Source of the DNA: Aquabacter sp. L1I39
Lineage (GTDB): Bacteria; Pseudomonadota; Alphaproteobacteria; Rhizobiales; Xanthobacteraceae
NCBI RefSeq assembly: GCF_017742835.1
Contig: NZ_CP072392.1
Location: 4,834,080-4,898,079 of the forward strand
Length of the DNA stretch: 64,000 bases
Direction of reading: 5' to 3'
The position numbers were made by a program, and so were the translations under genes. The notes beneath the pieces were generated by a model. It was not told the DNA's origin and did no database searches. It saw nothing but the letters and a program-made list of their open reading frames with translations. Below, one piece after another: positions 45,065 to 52,374 of the stretch. The first letter of the stretch is position 1, and every line of letters begins with the position of its first letter.

Positions 45065-46543
45065 ATGACCGCCCTGCCCTTCTTCGTCGCAGGCCAGCCC
45101 GTCCAGGGGACGGGACCGGCCTTCGCCTCCATCAATCCCGCCACCGGCGCGGTGAATTACGAGGTGTCCGCCGCCTCCGCCGCCGACGTGGACGCTGCCG
45201 TCAAAGCCGCCCAGGCGGCGGTGCATTCGGCGAAATGGCGCAACCTGCGCCCCCATGAGCGCGCCCGCATCATCGCCCGCATCGCCGACGGCATGGCCGC
45301 CAATGCCGACGAACTGGCCGCCATCCAGATGCGCGAGAACGGCAAGGTCATGGCCGAGTGCCGGACCCAGGTGGCGAGCGCCATCGCCACCTTCCGCTAT
45401 TTCGCCGGGGTCTGCGAGACGCTGGGCGGCGACCTGACGCCGCCGCGCGGCGACTATCTGTCCATGGCGGTCTATGAGCCCATGGGGGTGGTGGCCGCCA
45501 TCACGCCCTGGAACTCGCCCCTCACCATGGAGGCGCAGAAGGTGGCCCCGGCGCTCGCCGCCGGAAACGCGGTCATCGTCAAGCCCTCCGAGGTGACGCC
45601 CACCGCCGCGCTTCTGGTGGCGCGTATCGCCGCCGAGGCGGGCCTGCCCGCCGGCATCCTCAATGTGGTGACCGGCCTTGGCGGGGAAGCCGGCGTGTCC
45701 CTGGTGCGCCATCCCGGCGTGCGCATGGTCTCCTTCACCGGCGGCACCGAGACGGGCCGGGCCATCGGGCGCATCTGCGCCGACCGGCTCATTCCCGCCG
45801 CCTTGGAACTGGGCGGCAAGTCGCCCAATATCGTGTTCGCCGATGCCGATCTCGACGCGGCCGTGGCCGGCGTCATGGGCGGCATTTTCGAGGGGTCGGG
45901 CCAGTCCTGCGTCGCCGGCTCGCGCCTGTTCGTGCAGCGCGCCGTCTTCGATGCCTTCGCCGAACGCCTGAAGGCCGCCACCGACGCGCTGAAGGTGGGC
46001 CTGCCCACGGAAGCCGGCGTGAAGATGGGGCCGCTGGCCTCCTTCCCGCACCGCGACCGCGTGGAGCGCATGGTGGAGACCGCCCGCAAGGAAGGCGGCG
46101 AGATCATCTCCGGTGGCGCCCGCCCCGATGATGCCGCGCTTGCCGCCGGCGCCTTCTACCGGCCGACCCTCATTTGCGGCCTGACCAACCGCTCCAGCGC
46201 CGCCCAGCAGGAAATCTTCGGCCCGGTGCTCGTCCTGTTGCCCTTCGACGACGAGGCGGACGTGGTCGCCCAGGCCAATGACAGCGTCTATGGCCTCGCC
46301 TGCGGCATCTGGACGGCGGATTATCGCCGCGCCTACCGCGTCGCCCGCGCCATCGAGGCGGGCACGGTGTGGATCAACACCTACAAGCAATTGTCCATCG
46401 CCACCCCCTTCGGCGGCTTCAAGGAAAGCGGCATCGGGCGCGAGAAGGGCATTTCCGGCGTGCGCCTCTACCAGCAGGCCAAGGGCATCTATTGGGACAT
46501 GGGGCCGCTGGTGGGCGGCGACGAGAAGGGCTTCAATCAATGA
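45065..46543 (+). CDS. Aldehyde dehydrogenase family protein
   Basis: A 492-residue NAD(P)-dependent aldehyde dehydrogenase. The N-terminal motif PWNSPLTMEAQKVAPALAAGNAVIVKPSE is followed by the cofactor Rossmann GGTETGRAIG. The general-base Glu is in LELGGKSPNIVF (near 247), and the catalytic Cys in GQSCVAGSR (near 282). The C-terminal EIFGPVLVLLPF is also present. It resembles semialdehyde and aromatic aldehyde dehydrogenases. GTGAGGACCTC gives the ribosome site, right after the terminator. The stop overlaps the start of the next dehydrogenase gene (ATGA). Confidence 0.92.
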   Translation: MTALPFFVAGQPVQGTGPAFASINPATGAVNYEVSAASAADVDAAVKAAQAAVHSAKWRNLRPHERARIIARIADGMAANADELAAIQMRENGKVMAECRTQVASAIATFRYFAGVCETLGGDLTPPRGDYLSMAVYEPMGVVAAITPWNSPLTMEAQKVAPALAAGNAVIVKPSEVTPTAALLVARIAAEAGLPAGILNVVTGLGGEAGVSLVRHPGVRMVSFTGGTETGRAIGRICADRLIPAALELGGKSPNIVFADADLDAAVAGVMGGIFEGSGQSCVAGSRLFVQRAVFDAFAERLKAATDALKVGLPTEAGVKMGPLASFPHRDRVERMVETARKEGGEIISGGARPDDAALAAGAFYRPTLICGLTNRSSAAQQEIFGPVLVLLPFDDEADVVAQANDSVYGLACGIWTADYRRAYRVARAIEAGTVWINTYKQLSIATPFGGFKESGIGREKGISGVRLYQQAKGIYWDMGPLVGGDEKGFNQ

Positions 46544-47424
46544 CGGGTTCGGTTGGTTTCATCGGGCTCGGCGTCATGGGCGAGCCCATGTGCCGCAACC
46601 TCGCACAGAAGAGCGGGCGCCCCGTCATCGGCTTTGACCGGGCGGACGCGCCCCTGGAGCGGCTCGCCGCCTTCGGGGTGACGCGCGCCGAGAGCCTTGC
46701 CGCGCTCGCCGCCTCCTGCGACGTCATCCTCATGGCGCTGCCGAGCGGCGCCCATGTGGAAGCCGTGACGCTGGGCGAGAACGGCCTGCTCGCCGGCGCC
46801 CGGCCGGGCCAGGTGATCGTCGACCTCGGCACCTCGCCGGTGGAGCTGACGCGCGACATCGCCGCCCGCTTCGCGGAAAAGGGCGCCATCTATGCGGATG
46901 CCCCCATCGCCCGCACCCGGCAGGCGGCGGAAGAGGGCACGCTCTCCATCATGGTGGGCGCGGACGAGGAGACGTTCGCCGCCATCCGCCCGCTGCTCGC
47001 CACCTTCGCCAGCGACATCACCCATTGCGGGCCGGTGGGCGCGGGGCAGATCGTCAAGATCCTCAACAATATGGTGCTGGTGGAAACGGTGGTGGCGCTG
47101 TCGGAAGCCATCGCCACCGCCAAGCGCGCCGGGGTGGACGGCAAGCTCCTGTTCGAGACCCTCATGAAGGGCTCGGCGGACAGCTTCGCTTTGCGCAATC
47201 ACGGCATGAAGGCGGTGGTGCCCGACACCTTCCCCGAGCGCGCCTTCTCCACCTCCTATGCCCGCAAGGACATTTCCTATGCCCTCTCTCTGGCGGGCTC
47301 CGTGGGCCTGAAGCTGGAGGGGGCGGAGCTGGCCGACCGGCTGCTCGCCCGCACCCAGGAGGCGGGCTTTGCCGACCTCTATTGGCCCGTGGTCAGCCGC
47401 ATCATCGCCGCCGGCGAAAGCTGA
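46540..47424 (+). CDS. Beta-hydroxyacid dehydrogenase (3-hydroxyisobutyrate dehydrogenase-like)
   Basis: A 294-residue NAD(P)-binding beta-hydroxyacid dehydrogenase. The Rossmann motif is FIGLGVMGEPM (residues 6-16), and the catalytic Lys lies in GAGQIVKILNNM near 171. The substrate signature reads DAPIARTRQAAEEGTLSIMVG; the usual Ser-Gly-Gly after the Pro is replaced by Ala-Arg-Thr, so the substrate likely differs from that of GlxR at 2823. The ATG overlaps the aldehyde dehydrogenase stop, which suggests the two act in sequence on a hydroxy acid and its semialdehyde. Confidence 0.87.
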   Translation: MTGSVGFIGLGVMGEPMCRNLAQKSGRPVIGFDRADAPLERLAAFGVTRAESLAALAASCDVILMALPSGAHVEAVTLGENGLLAGARPGQVIVDLGTSPVELTRDIAARFAEKGAIYADAPIARTRQAAEEGTLSIMVGADEETFAAIRPLLATFASDITHCGPVGAGQIVKILNNMVLVETVVALSEAIATAKRAGVDGKLLFETLMKGSADSFALRNHGMKAVVPDTFPERAFSTSYARKDISYALSLAGSVGLKLEGAELADRLLARTQEAGFADLYWPVVSRIIAAGES

Positions 47425-47526
47425 CGGCGCCGCCGCGCCGGCCGCCGGCCTGCCCTGACCCGGCGGCCGGCGCGGCCCCATTGCGGGACGCTCCCGCCGC
47501 CTTCCTCCCGGCGCGCGTTCCACATC

Positions 47527-47588
47527 CTGAGGGCGATCCCCCTCGCCGCGCCGCACAGGCGCGCGAGGCGGTGAATCGCCCTCTTTTT
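47527..47588. repeat. Palindromic repeat element 4, also a terminator
   Basis: The outer arms GAGGGCGAT (47529-47537) and ATCGCCCTC (47575-47583) are perfectly complementary. Between them is a GC-rich imperfect hairpin (CCTCGCCGCGCC / GGCGCGCGAGG). The right side reads GTGAATCGCCCTC, as in element 1. It is followed by TTTTTT, so on the plus strand it should act as the terminator of the operon ending at 47424. Confidence 0.72.
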
Positions 47589-47653
47589 TGGTGTAAGCCC
47601 CGGTTGACGGGAATGGCAGGACGGCGGCGGAAGCCGCCTTCAGGGAGACGGGC

Positions 47654-48376
47654 GTGGCCGAGAAGCAGACCTTCACCTCCCCCGATGGGGGCGTCGCCGC
47701 GGTGGAGCGGGCATTCGCCATCGTCGCGGCGCTGGAACAGGGCGAAGGTCCGGTGAGCCTTGCGGACCTCTCCCGCGTGACCGGGCTCTATAAGAGCACC
47801 ATTTTGCGCCTCATGGCCTCGCTGGAGCACAATGGCTATGCCACGCGCCTGCGCGACGGGCGCTATGATCTCGGCCCCACCGCCTTCCGCCTCGGCCTTG
47901 CCCATGAGCGCAAGAATGCCCTGCGCGGCCAGGTGCTGCCCGTGCTCCAGGATCTGGTGGACAAGGGCACGGAAAGCGCCTCCTTCCATATGCGCCAGGA
48001 TGGGGAACGCCGGCTCTGCCTGCTGCGCGTGGATTCCCGCCACCCCACCCTCGACCGGGTGACGGCGGGCGCGACTTATCCCTTGAAGGTGGGCGCCGCC
48101 GGCCGGGTGATCCTGGCCTTCGAGGGCACCGCCGGGGAGGGCTTCGATACCCTGCGCGCGGAAGGCTGGGCGCTTTCGCTGGGCGAGCGGGACCCCGCCT
48201 GCGCGGGCCTTGCCGCCCCCGTCTTCGGGCCGGCGGGCCTCATCGGCGCCGTCTCCCTGTCCGGCCCGCGCGAGCGCTTCGGCACGGACGAGATCGCCGC
48301 CATGCGCGCCTTGCTCATGCCCGCGGCCGCCGACCTGACCCGGCGCCTGGGCGGCACCTGGCCGCGCTTTAGCTGA
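47654..48376 (+). CDS. IclR-family transcriptional regulator
   Basis: A 240-residue IclR protein. The N-terminal winged HTH is GGVAAVERAFAIVAALEQGEGPVSLADLSRVTGLYKSTILRLMASLEHNGYATRL (residues 12-66). The C-terminal effector-binding GAF-like domain (about 80-238) contains VGAAGRVILAF and GLAAPVFGPAGLIGAVSLSGP. The start is GTG with CAGGGAGACGGGC upstream. It is flanked by catabolic genes on both sides, and two palindromes of IclR type (42451 and 49517) lie upstream of the flanking operons. It is the obvious local regulator. Confidence 0.92.
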   Translation: MAEKQTFTSPDGGVAAVERAFAIVAALEQGEGPVSLADLSRVTGLYKSTILRLMASLEHNGYATRLRDGRYDLGPTAFRLGLAHERKNALRGQVLPVLQDLVDKGTESASFHMRQDGERRLCLLRVDSRHPTLDRVTAGATYPLKVGAAGRVILAFEGTAGEGFDTLRAEGWALSLGERDPACAGLAAPVFGPAGLIGAVSLSGPRERFGTDEIAAMRALLMPAAADLTRRLGGTWPRFS

Positions 48377-48383
48377 GCCATAA

Positions 48384-48408
48384 AAAAGGACCGGGCGTCG
48401 CCGCCCGG
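48384..48408 (-). terminator. Intrinsic terminator of the tctC-like gene
   Basis: On the minus strand this is a GC stem (CCGGGCG / CGCCCGG) with a 4-nt loop followed by TCCTTTTTT. It lies 28 nt after the stop of the TctC-type gene and just after the convergent iclR stop. The T-run faces the minus strand only. Confidence 0.8.
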
Positions 48409-48435
48409 CCCCGTTTCACGTCGCGCTGTGGCGCC

Positions 48436-49404
48436 TCACTTCAGAGTGGCGCCCGAGGCCTTGGCGGCGGCGCCCCACTTGACCGTCTCATCCGCCATGA
48501 AGGCGGCGAAGGCCTCCGGCGTCGAATTGACCACGTCGCCGCCCAGTTGCTCCAGGCGCTTGGTCATCTCCGGCTCGGCGACGATGCGCGAGACCTCCTT
48601 ATAGATGACCTGCACCAGCTCCGGCTTGATGGAGGCGGGCGCCAAGAGGCCGAACCAGGTGGCGGCCTCGAATCCCTTCAGGCCGGATTCATCGAAGGTG
48701 GGCACGTCGGGCAGCGCCGGCAGCCGGCGGGCATTGGCCACAGCGATGGCGCGCAGCTTGCCGGTCTCGATCAGCGGAATGACCGCCGTGGCGGTGGCCA
48801 GCATCATCTGCACCTGCCCGCCCATGAGATCGGTCAGCGCGGGCGAATCGCCCTTATAGGGCACATGAGTGATGCCGCTCTTGGTGGCGATCTTGAACAA
48901 TTCGCCGGACAGATGCTGCGCCGTGCCGATGCCGGGCGAGGCGAAATTCACCTTGTCGCCTTCCTTGGCGAGCCAGGCGGTGAATTCGGCCAAGGTCTTG
49001 GCCGGCACCTGCGGGTTCACCACCAGCACCAGGGGCACCTTGGTGACCAGCGTGATGGGCGCGAAGTCCTTCACAGGGTCATAGGTGAGGCCCGGATAGA
49101 GATGGCCCGAAATGGTGTGGGCCGAAGTGGTCATGAACAGGGTGTAGCCATCCCCCGCCGCCTGGGCCACCGCGCGGGCAGCGATGGTGGTGCCAGCACC
49201 GGCCCGATTGTCCACCACCACCGGCTGCTTCCAGGCGGTGGAGAGCTTCTCGGCAATGGCGCGGGCCACCACGTCAGTGGCGCCGCCCGCCGCATAGGGC
49301 ACGACCATGGTCACGGGCCGGGTGGGATAGGGCTCAGCCGCCACGGCGGGCACGGCCAGAGCAAGGCAGCCGGCGAGCGCGGCCAGCGTGGTCTTCAAGG
49401 TCAT
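48436..49404 (-). CDS. Tripartite tricarboxylate transporter receptor (TctC/Bug type)
   Basis: A 322-residue periplasmic receptor. It has a signal peptide (MTLKTTLAALAGCLALAVPAVA, cut before AEPYPTRPV). The Bug-family start PTRPVTMVVPYAAGGATDVVARAIA is followed by VDNRAGAGTTIAARAVAQA and YKGDSPALTDLMGGQVQMM. These receptors bind citrate, tricarballylate and other carboxylates. The membrane subunits TctA and TctB are not adjacent. It diverges from the tcuAB genes, sharing a 248-nt control region with two palindromes. GGGAGGACAT precedes the ATG. Confidence 0.9.
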   Translation of the reverse strand: MTLKTTLAALAGCLALAVPAVAAEPYPTRPVTMVVPYAAGGATDVVARAIAEKLSTAWKQPVVVDNRAGAGTTIAARAVAQAAGDGYTLFMTTSAHTISGHLYPGLTYDPVKDFAPITLVTKVPLVLVVNPQVPAKTLAEFTAWLAKEGDKVNFASPGIGTAQHLSGELFKIATKSGITHVPYKGDSPALTDLMGGQVQMMLATATAVIPLIETGKLRAIAVANARRLPALPDVPTFDESGLKGFEAATWFGLLAPASIKPELVQVIYKEVSRIVAEPEMTKRLEQLGGDVVNSTPEAFAAFMADETVKWGAAAKASGATLK

Positions 49405-49516
49405 ATGTCCTCCCAACGGTGTTGCTTGACTGGAAATGGTCCGCGCCGAGGGGCGCCACCTGCCCCCCTCGCGCCCGCCCATCGCCTCGCTTCTGGGAGG
49501 CGCAGGACGAGAAATG

Positions 49517-49531
49517 TTCTGCTAGACAGAA
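49517..49531. promoter_or_regulatory. Palindromic operator B (IclR-type, proposed)
   Basis: TTCTGCTAGACAGAA, a perfect 5+5+5 palindrome, matches operator A (42451-42465) in both arms. It sits in the divergent control region of the TctC-type gene and tcuA, 113 nt from the former start and 122 nt from the latter. It is bordered by an AT-rich stretch (49532-49552) that could hold promoters. Confidence 0.7.
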
Positions 49532-49614
49532 TAGTTATTCTAATTTCATAATAGGGCCTGCCCCTCCCCCGTCAAGGCTTGACGAGACGGTGTGTGAGGG
49601 GCCACATACGCATA

Positions 49615-49630
49615 CTTTTGTATGCAAAAG
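49615..49630. promoter_or_regulatory. Second palindrome upstream of tcuA (GntR-like, proposed)
   Basis: CTTTTGTATGCAAAAG has perfect 6-bp arms around TATG and resembles operators of FCD-type GntR repressors. An overlapping repeat GCATAC-TTTT-GTATGC starts 5 nt earlier (49610-49625). It lies just before the tcuA ribosome site, where a bound repressor would block transcription. No gntR gene is in this window, so its regulator would be elsewhere. Confidence 0.55.
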
Positions 49631-49652
49631 GATGCAGGGAGGGGAAATGCCC

Positions 49653-51065
49653 ATGGCGGCGAGCTCGGCTTTGGGGCGGCACTGGGATGTGCTGGTGGTG
49701 GGCGGGGGCAATGCGGCCTTGTGCGCAGCCATTGCGGCGCGCCGGCAAGGGGCTTCTGTGCTGGTGCTGGAGGCGGCCTCCCGCTTCTATCGCGGCGGCA
49801 ACACCCGCCACACCCGCAACATGCGCTGCGCCCATGACAGCGCCACCGACACCCTCACCGGCCCCTATAGCGAGGAGGAGTTCTTCGACGACCTCCTGCG
49901 CGTCACCCAGGGCCACACGGACGAGGATCTGGCGCGCTTCATGATCGCCAGGTCCAAGGACATGCTCACTTGGATCACCGAGCAGGGGGTGCGCTTCCAG
50001 CCCTCCCTCGGCGGCACGCTCTCGCTGGGGCGCACCAATTCCTTCTTCCTCGGCGGCGGCCGGGCCATGCTGAACGCCCTCTACCTCACCGCCGAGCGGC
50101 TGGGCGTGGAAGTGTCCTATGACAGCGAGGTGGTGGGCCTGACGCTGGAGGGCGGCACCTTCCGCTCTGCCCGCGTGCGCCATGCCGGCGGCACAGCCGA
50201 GGTCACCGCCCGCGCCCTGGTGGCGGCGGCCGGCGGCTTCGAGGCCAATATCGAATGGCTGAAGGAATATTGGGGCCCGCCGGCGGAAAACTTCCTCATT
50301 CGCGGCACGCCCAACAATCGCGGCACCATGCTGCGCATGCTGCTCGACCAGGGCGTGAAGGAAGTGGGCGATCCCACCCAATGCCACGCGGTGGCCATCG
50401 ACGCCCGCGCGCCCAAGTTCGACGGCGGCATCATCACGCGGCTCGACTGCGTGGTGTTCGGCATCGTCGTCAACAACAAGGCCGAGCGCTTCTATGACGA
50501 GGGCGAGGATTTCTGGCCCAAGCGCTATGCCATCTGGGGCCGCCTCGTCGCCCAGCAGCCGGACCAGATCGCCTATATCGTCTTCGACGCGAAGTCGCTG
50601 ACCTCCTTCATGCCCTCCCTCTATCCCCCCATCAGCGCCCCGACGCTGGAGGAATTGGCGGGCAAGCTGAATCTCGACCCGGCCAAATTCGCCGCCACCG
50701 TGAAGGGCTTCAACGGCGCCATCGTGCCCGGCGGCAGCTTCGACCACACGGTGCTGGATGATTGCCGGACGGAGGGCCTCACCCCGCCCAAGACCCATTG
50801 GGCCCGGCCCGTCGATACCGCGCCCTTCTATGCCTATCCGGTGCGGCCGGGCATCACCTTCACCTATCTGGGGGTGCGGGTGAACGAGGAAGCCCGCATG
50901 CAAATGGCCGATGGCACCAAGGCCAAGAACATGTTCGCCGCCGGCGAGATCATGGCCGGCAACGTGCTCGGCCGGGGCTATGCGGCCGGCATCGGCATGA
51001 CCATCGGCTCCGTCTTCGGCCGCTGCGCCGGCACATCAGCCGCCGCCGCCGCAGCCCGCGCCTGA
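49653..51065 (+). CDS. tcuA: Tricarballylate dehydrogenase, FAD-dependent
   Basis: A 470-residue flavoprotein of the succinate dehydrogenase/fumarate reductase flavoprotein family. The FAD motif is VLVVGGGNAALCAAIAARRQGASVLVLEAA (residues 12-41). The segment RGGNTRHTRNMRCAHD is typical of TcuA, and the C-terminal GEIMAGNVLGRGYAAGIGMTIGSVFGR is FAD-contacting. TcuA oxidises tricarballylate to cis-aconitate, passing electrons to TcuB. The ATG chosen lies 8 nt after GGGAGGGG; an ATG two codons earlier is too close to it. It pairs with tcuB 33 nt downstream; the tricarballylate permease TcuC is missing and the TctC-type receptor stands divergently instead. Confidence 0.85.
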   Translation: MAASSALGRHWDVLVVGGGNAALCAAIAARRQGASVLVLEAASRFYRGGNTRHTRNMRCAHDSATDTLTGPYSEEEFFDDLLRVTQGHTDEDLARFMIARSKDMLTWITEQGVRFQPSLGGTLSLGRTNSFFLGGGRAMLNALYLTAERLGVEVSYDSEVVGLTLEGGTFRSARVRHAGGTAEVTARALVAAAGGFEANIEWLKEYWGPPAENFLIRGTPNNRGTMLRMLLDQGVKEVGDPTQCHAVAIDARAPKFDGGIITRLDCVVFGIVVNNKAERFYDEGEDFWPKRYAIWGRLVAQQPDQIAYIVFDAKSLTSFMPSLYPPISAPTLEELAGKLNLDPAKFAATVKGFNGAIVPGGSFDHTVLDDCRTEGLTPPKTHWARPVDTAPFYAYPVRPGITFTYLGVRVNEEARMQMADGTKAKNMFAAGEIMAGNVLGRGYAAGIGMTIGSVFGRCAGTSAAAAAARA

Positions 51066-51098
51066 CCCTTAAGCCCGTTTTCCGAGGAATGACCTGAC

Positions 51099-52211
51099 AT
51101 GACCGCGCACAGCACCGCGCTCCAGGAGGCCGAGCGCCTCATGACGGTCTGCAATTCCTGCCGCTATTGCGAAGGATTGTGCGCCGTCTTCCCGGCCATG
51201 GAAATGCGCCGCTCCTTTGCCGCCGGCGACCTGAATTATCTCGCCAATCTCTGCCATTCGTGCGGCGCCTGCTATTATGACTGCCAGTTCTCGCCGCCCC
51301 ACGAATTCAACGTCAACGTGCCCCGCACGCTCGCCGAGGTGCGCAACGACACCTATGCCACTTATGCCTGGCCGCGCCCGCTGGCGGGCCTGTTCCGGCG
51401 CAACGGGCTTTCGGTGGCGCTGTTCGCGGCGCTGTCGGTGGCGGGCTTCCTGTTCGGCTTCATGGCGCTGAACGACCCGGCCGTGATGTTCGGAACTCAG
51501 GTGGGCCAGGGCGCCTTCTTCCGCCTCATGCCCCATGGCGCCATGGTGGGCCTGTTCGGCGCCGCCTTCCTCTATGCGATCCTCGCTCTGTTCATGGGCC
51601 TGCGCGCCTTCTGGCGGGACATGGAGGCGCGCAATCCCCTGCCCACCGACGCGCCCTCCTTGTGGCAGGCCATGAAGGATGCCGGGCGGCTGCGCTATCT
51701 GGATGGCGGCGGGGTCGGCTGCATGAATGCGGACGAGAAGCCCACCGACAACCGGCGCATCTATCACCATCTGACCTTCTACGGCTTCGCGCTCTGCTTT
51801 GCCGCCACCTCGGTCGCCACCCTCTATGCCTATCTCCTCGACCGCCACTCCCCCTATCCCTGGTGGGACCTGCCGGTGGTGCTGGGCACGCTCGGCGGCA
51901 TCGGGCTGGTGATCGGCCCGGCCGGCCTGTTCCTGGCCAAGAAAGCCCGCGACCCCATGATGATGGACGAGACCCGCAAGGGCATGGACGCGGCGTTCCT
52001 CGCCATGCTCTTCCTCACCGCGCTGACCGGCCTCCTCCTGCTGGTGGCCCGCGCCACCCCGGCCATGGGCACGCTGCTGGCCATTCACCTGGGCTTCGTG
52101 TTCGGCTTCTTCCTCACCATGCCCTACGGCAAGTTCGTCCACGGCCTCTACCGCTACGCCGCCCTGGTCCGCTACGCCAAGGAGCGGCACAGGGAACTGG
52201 CGGGGCATTGA
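51099..52211 (+). CDS. tcuB: TcuB: membrane Fe-S protein that reoxidises TcuA
   Basis: A 370-residue protein with two 4Fe-4S motifs, CNSCRYCEGLC (Cys18, 21, 24, 28) and CHSCGACYYDC (Cys52, 55, 58, 62). A membrane domain of about six helices from residue 105 on follows, including conserved His residues (YHHLTFYGFALCF, LLAIHLGFVFG) that could bind heme b. TcuB takes electrons from the FADH2 of TcuA and sends them to quinone. The 33-nt spacing after tcuA shows one operon. The length matches known TcuB/CitB proteins (about 380). Confidence 0.87.
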   Translation: MTAHSTALQEAERLMTVCNSCRYCEGLCAVFPAMEMRRSFAAGDLNYLANLCHSCGACYYDCQFSPPHEFNVNVPRTLAEVRNDTYATYAWPRPLAGLFRRNGLSVALFAALSVAGFLFGFMALNDPAVMFGTQVGQGAFFRLMPHGAMVGLFGAAFLYAILALFMGLRAFWRDMEARNPLPTDAPSLWQAMKDAGRLRYLDGGGVGCMNADEKPTDNRRIYHHLTFYGFALCFAATSVATLYAYLLDRHSPYPWWDLPVVLGTLGGIGLVIGPAGLFLAKKARDPMMMDETRKGMDAAFLAMLFLTALTGLLLLVARATPAMGTLLAIHLGFVFGFFLTMPYGKFVHGLYRYAALVRYAKERHRELAGH

Positions 52212-52374
52212 GGGAGCCCGGGCGGACCGAGCGGACTTCAGCGGCCCGCCCGCATAATTTGATTGCGTCGATATTTTAAACAACCCATGATTGCATCCCG
52301 TTGGGTCGACGCAGTCAGGGCGGGGGCTGTCGGCGGCCGCGATATGTGCCTCATCCGCCGATGGCTCACGCATC

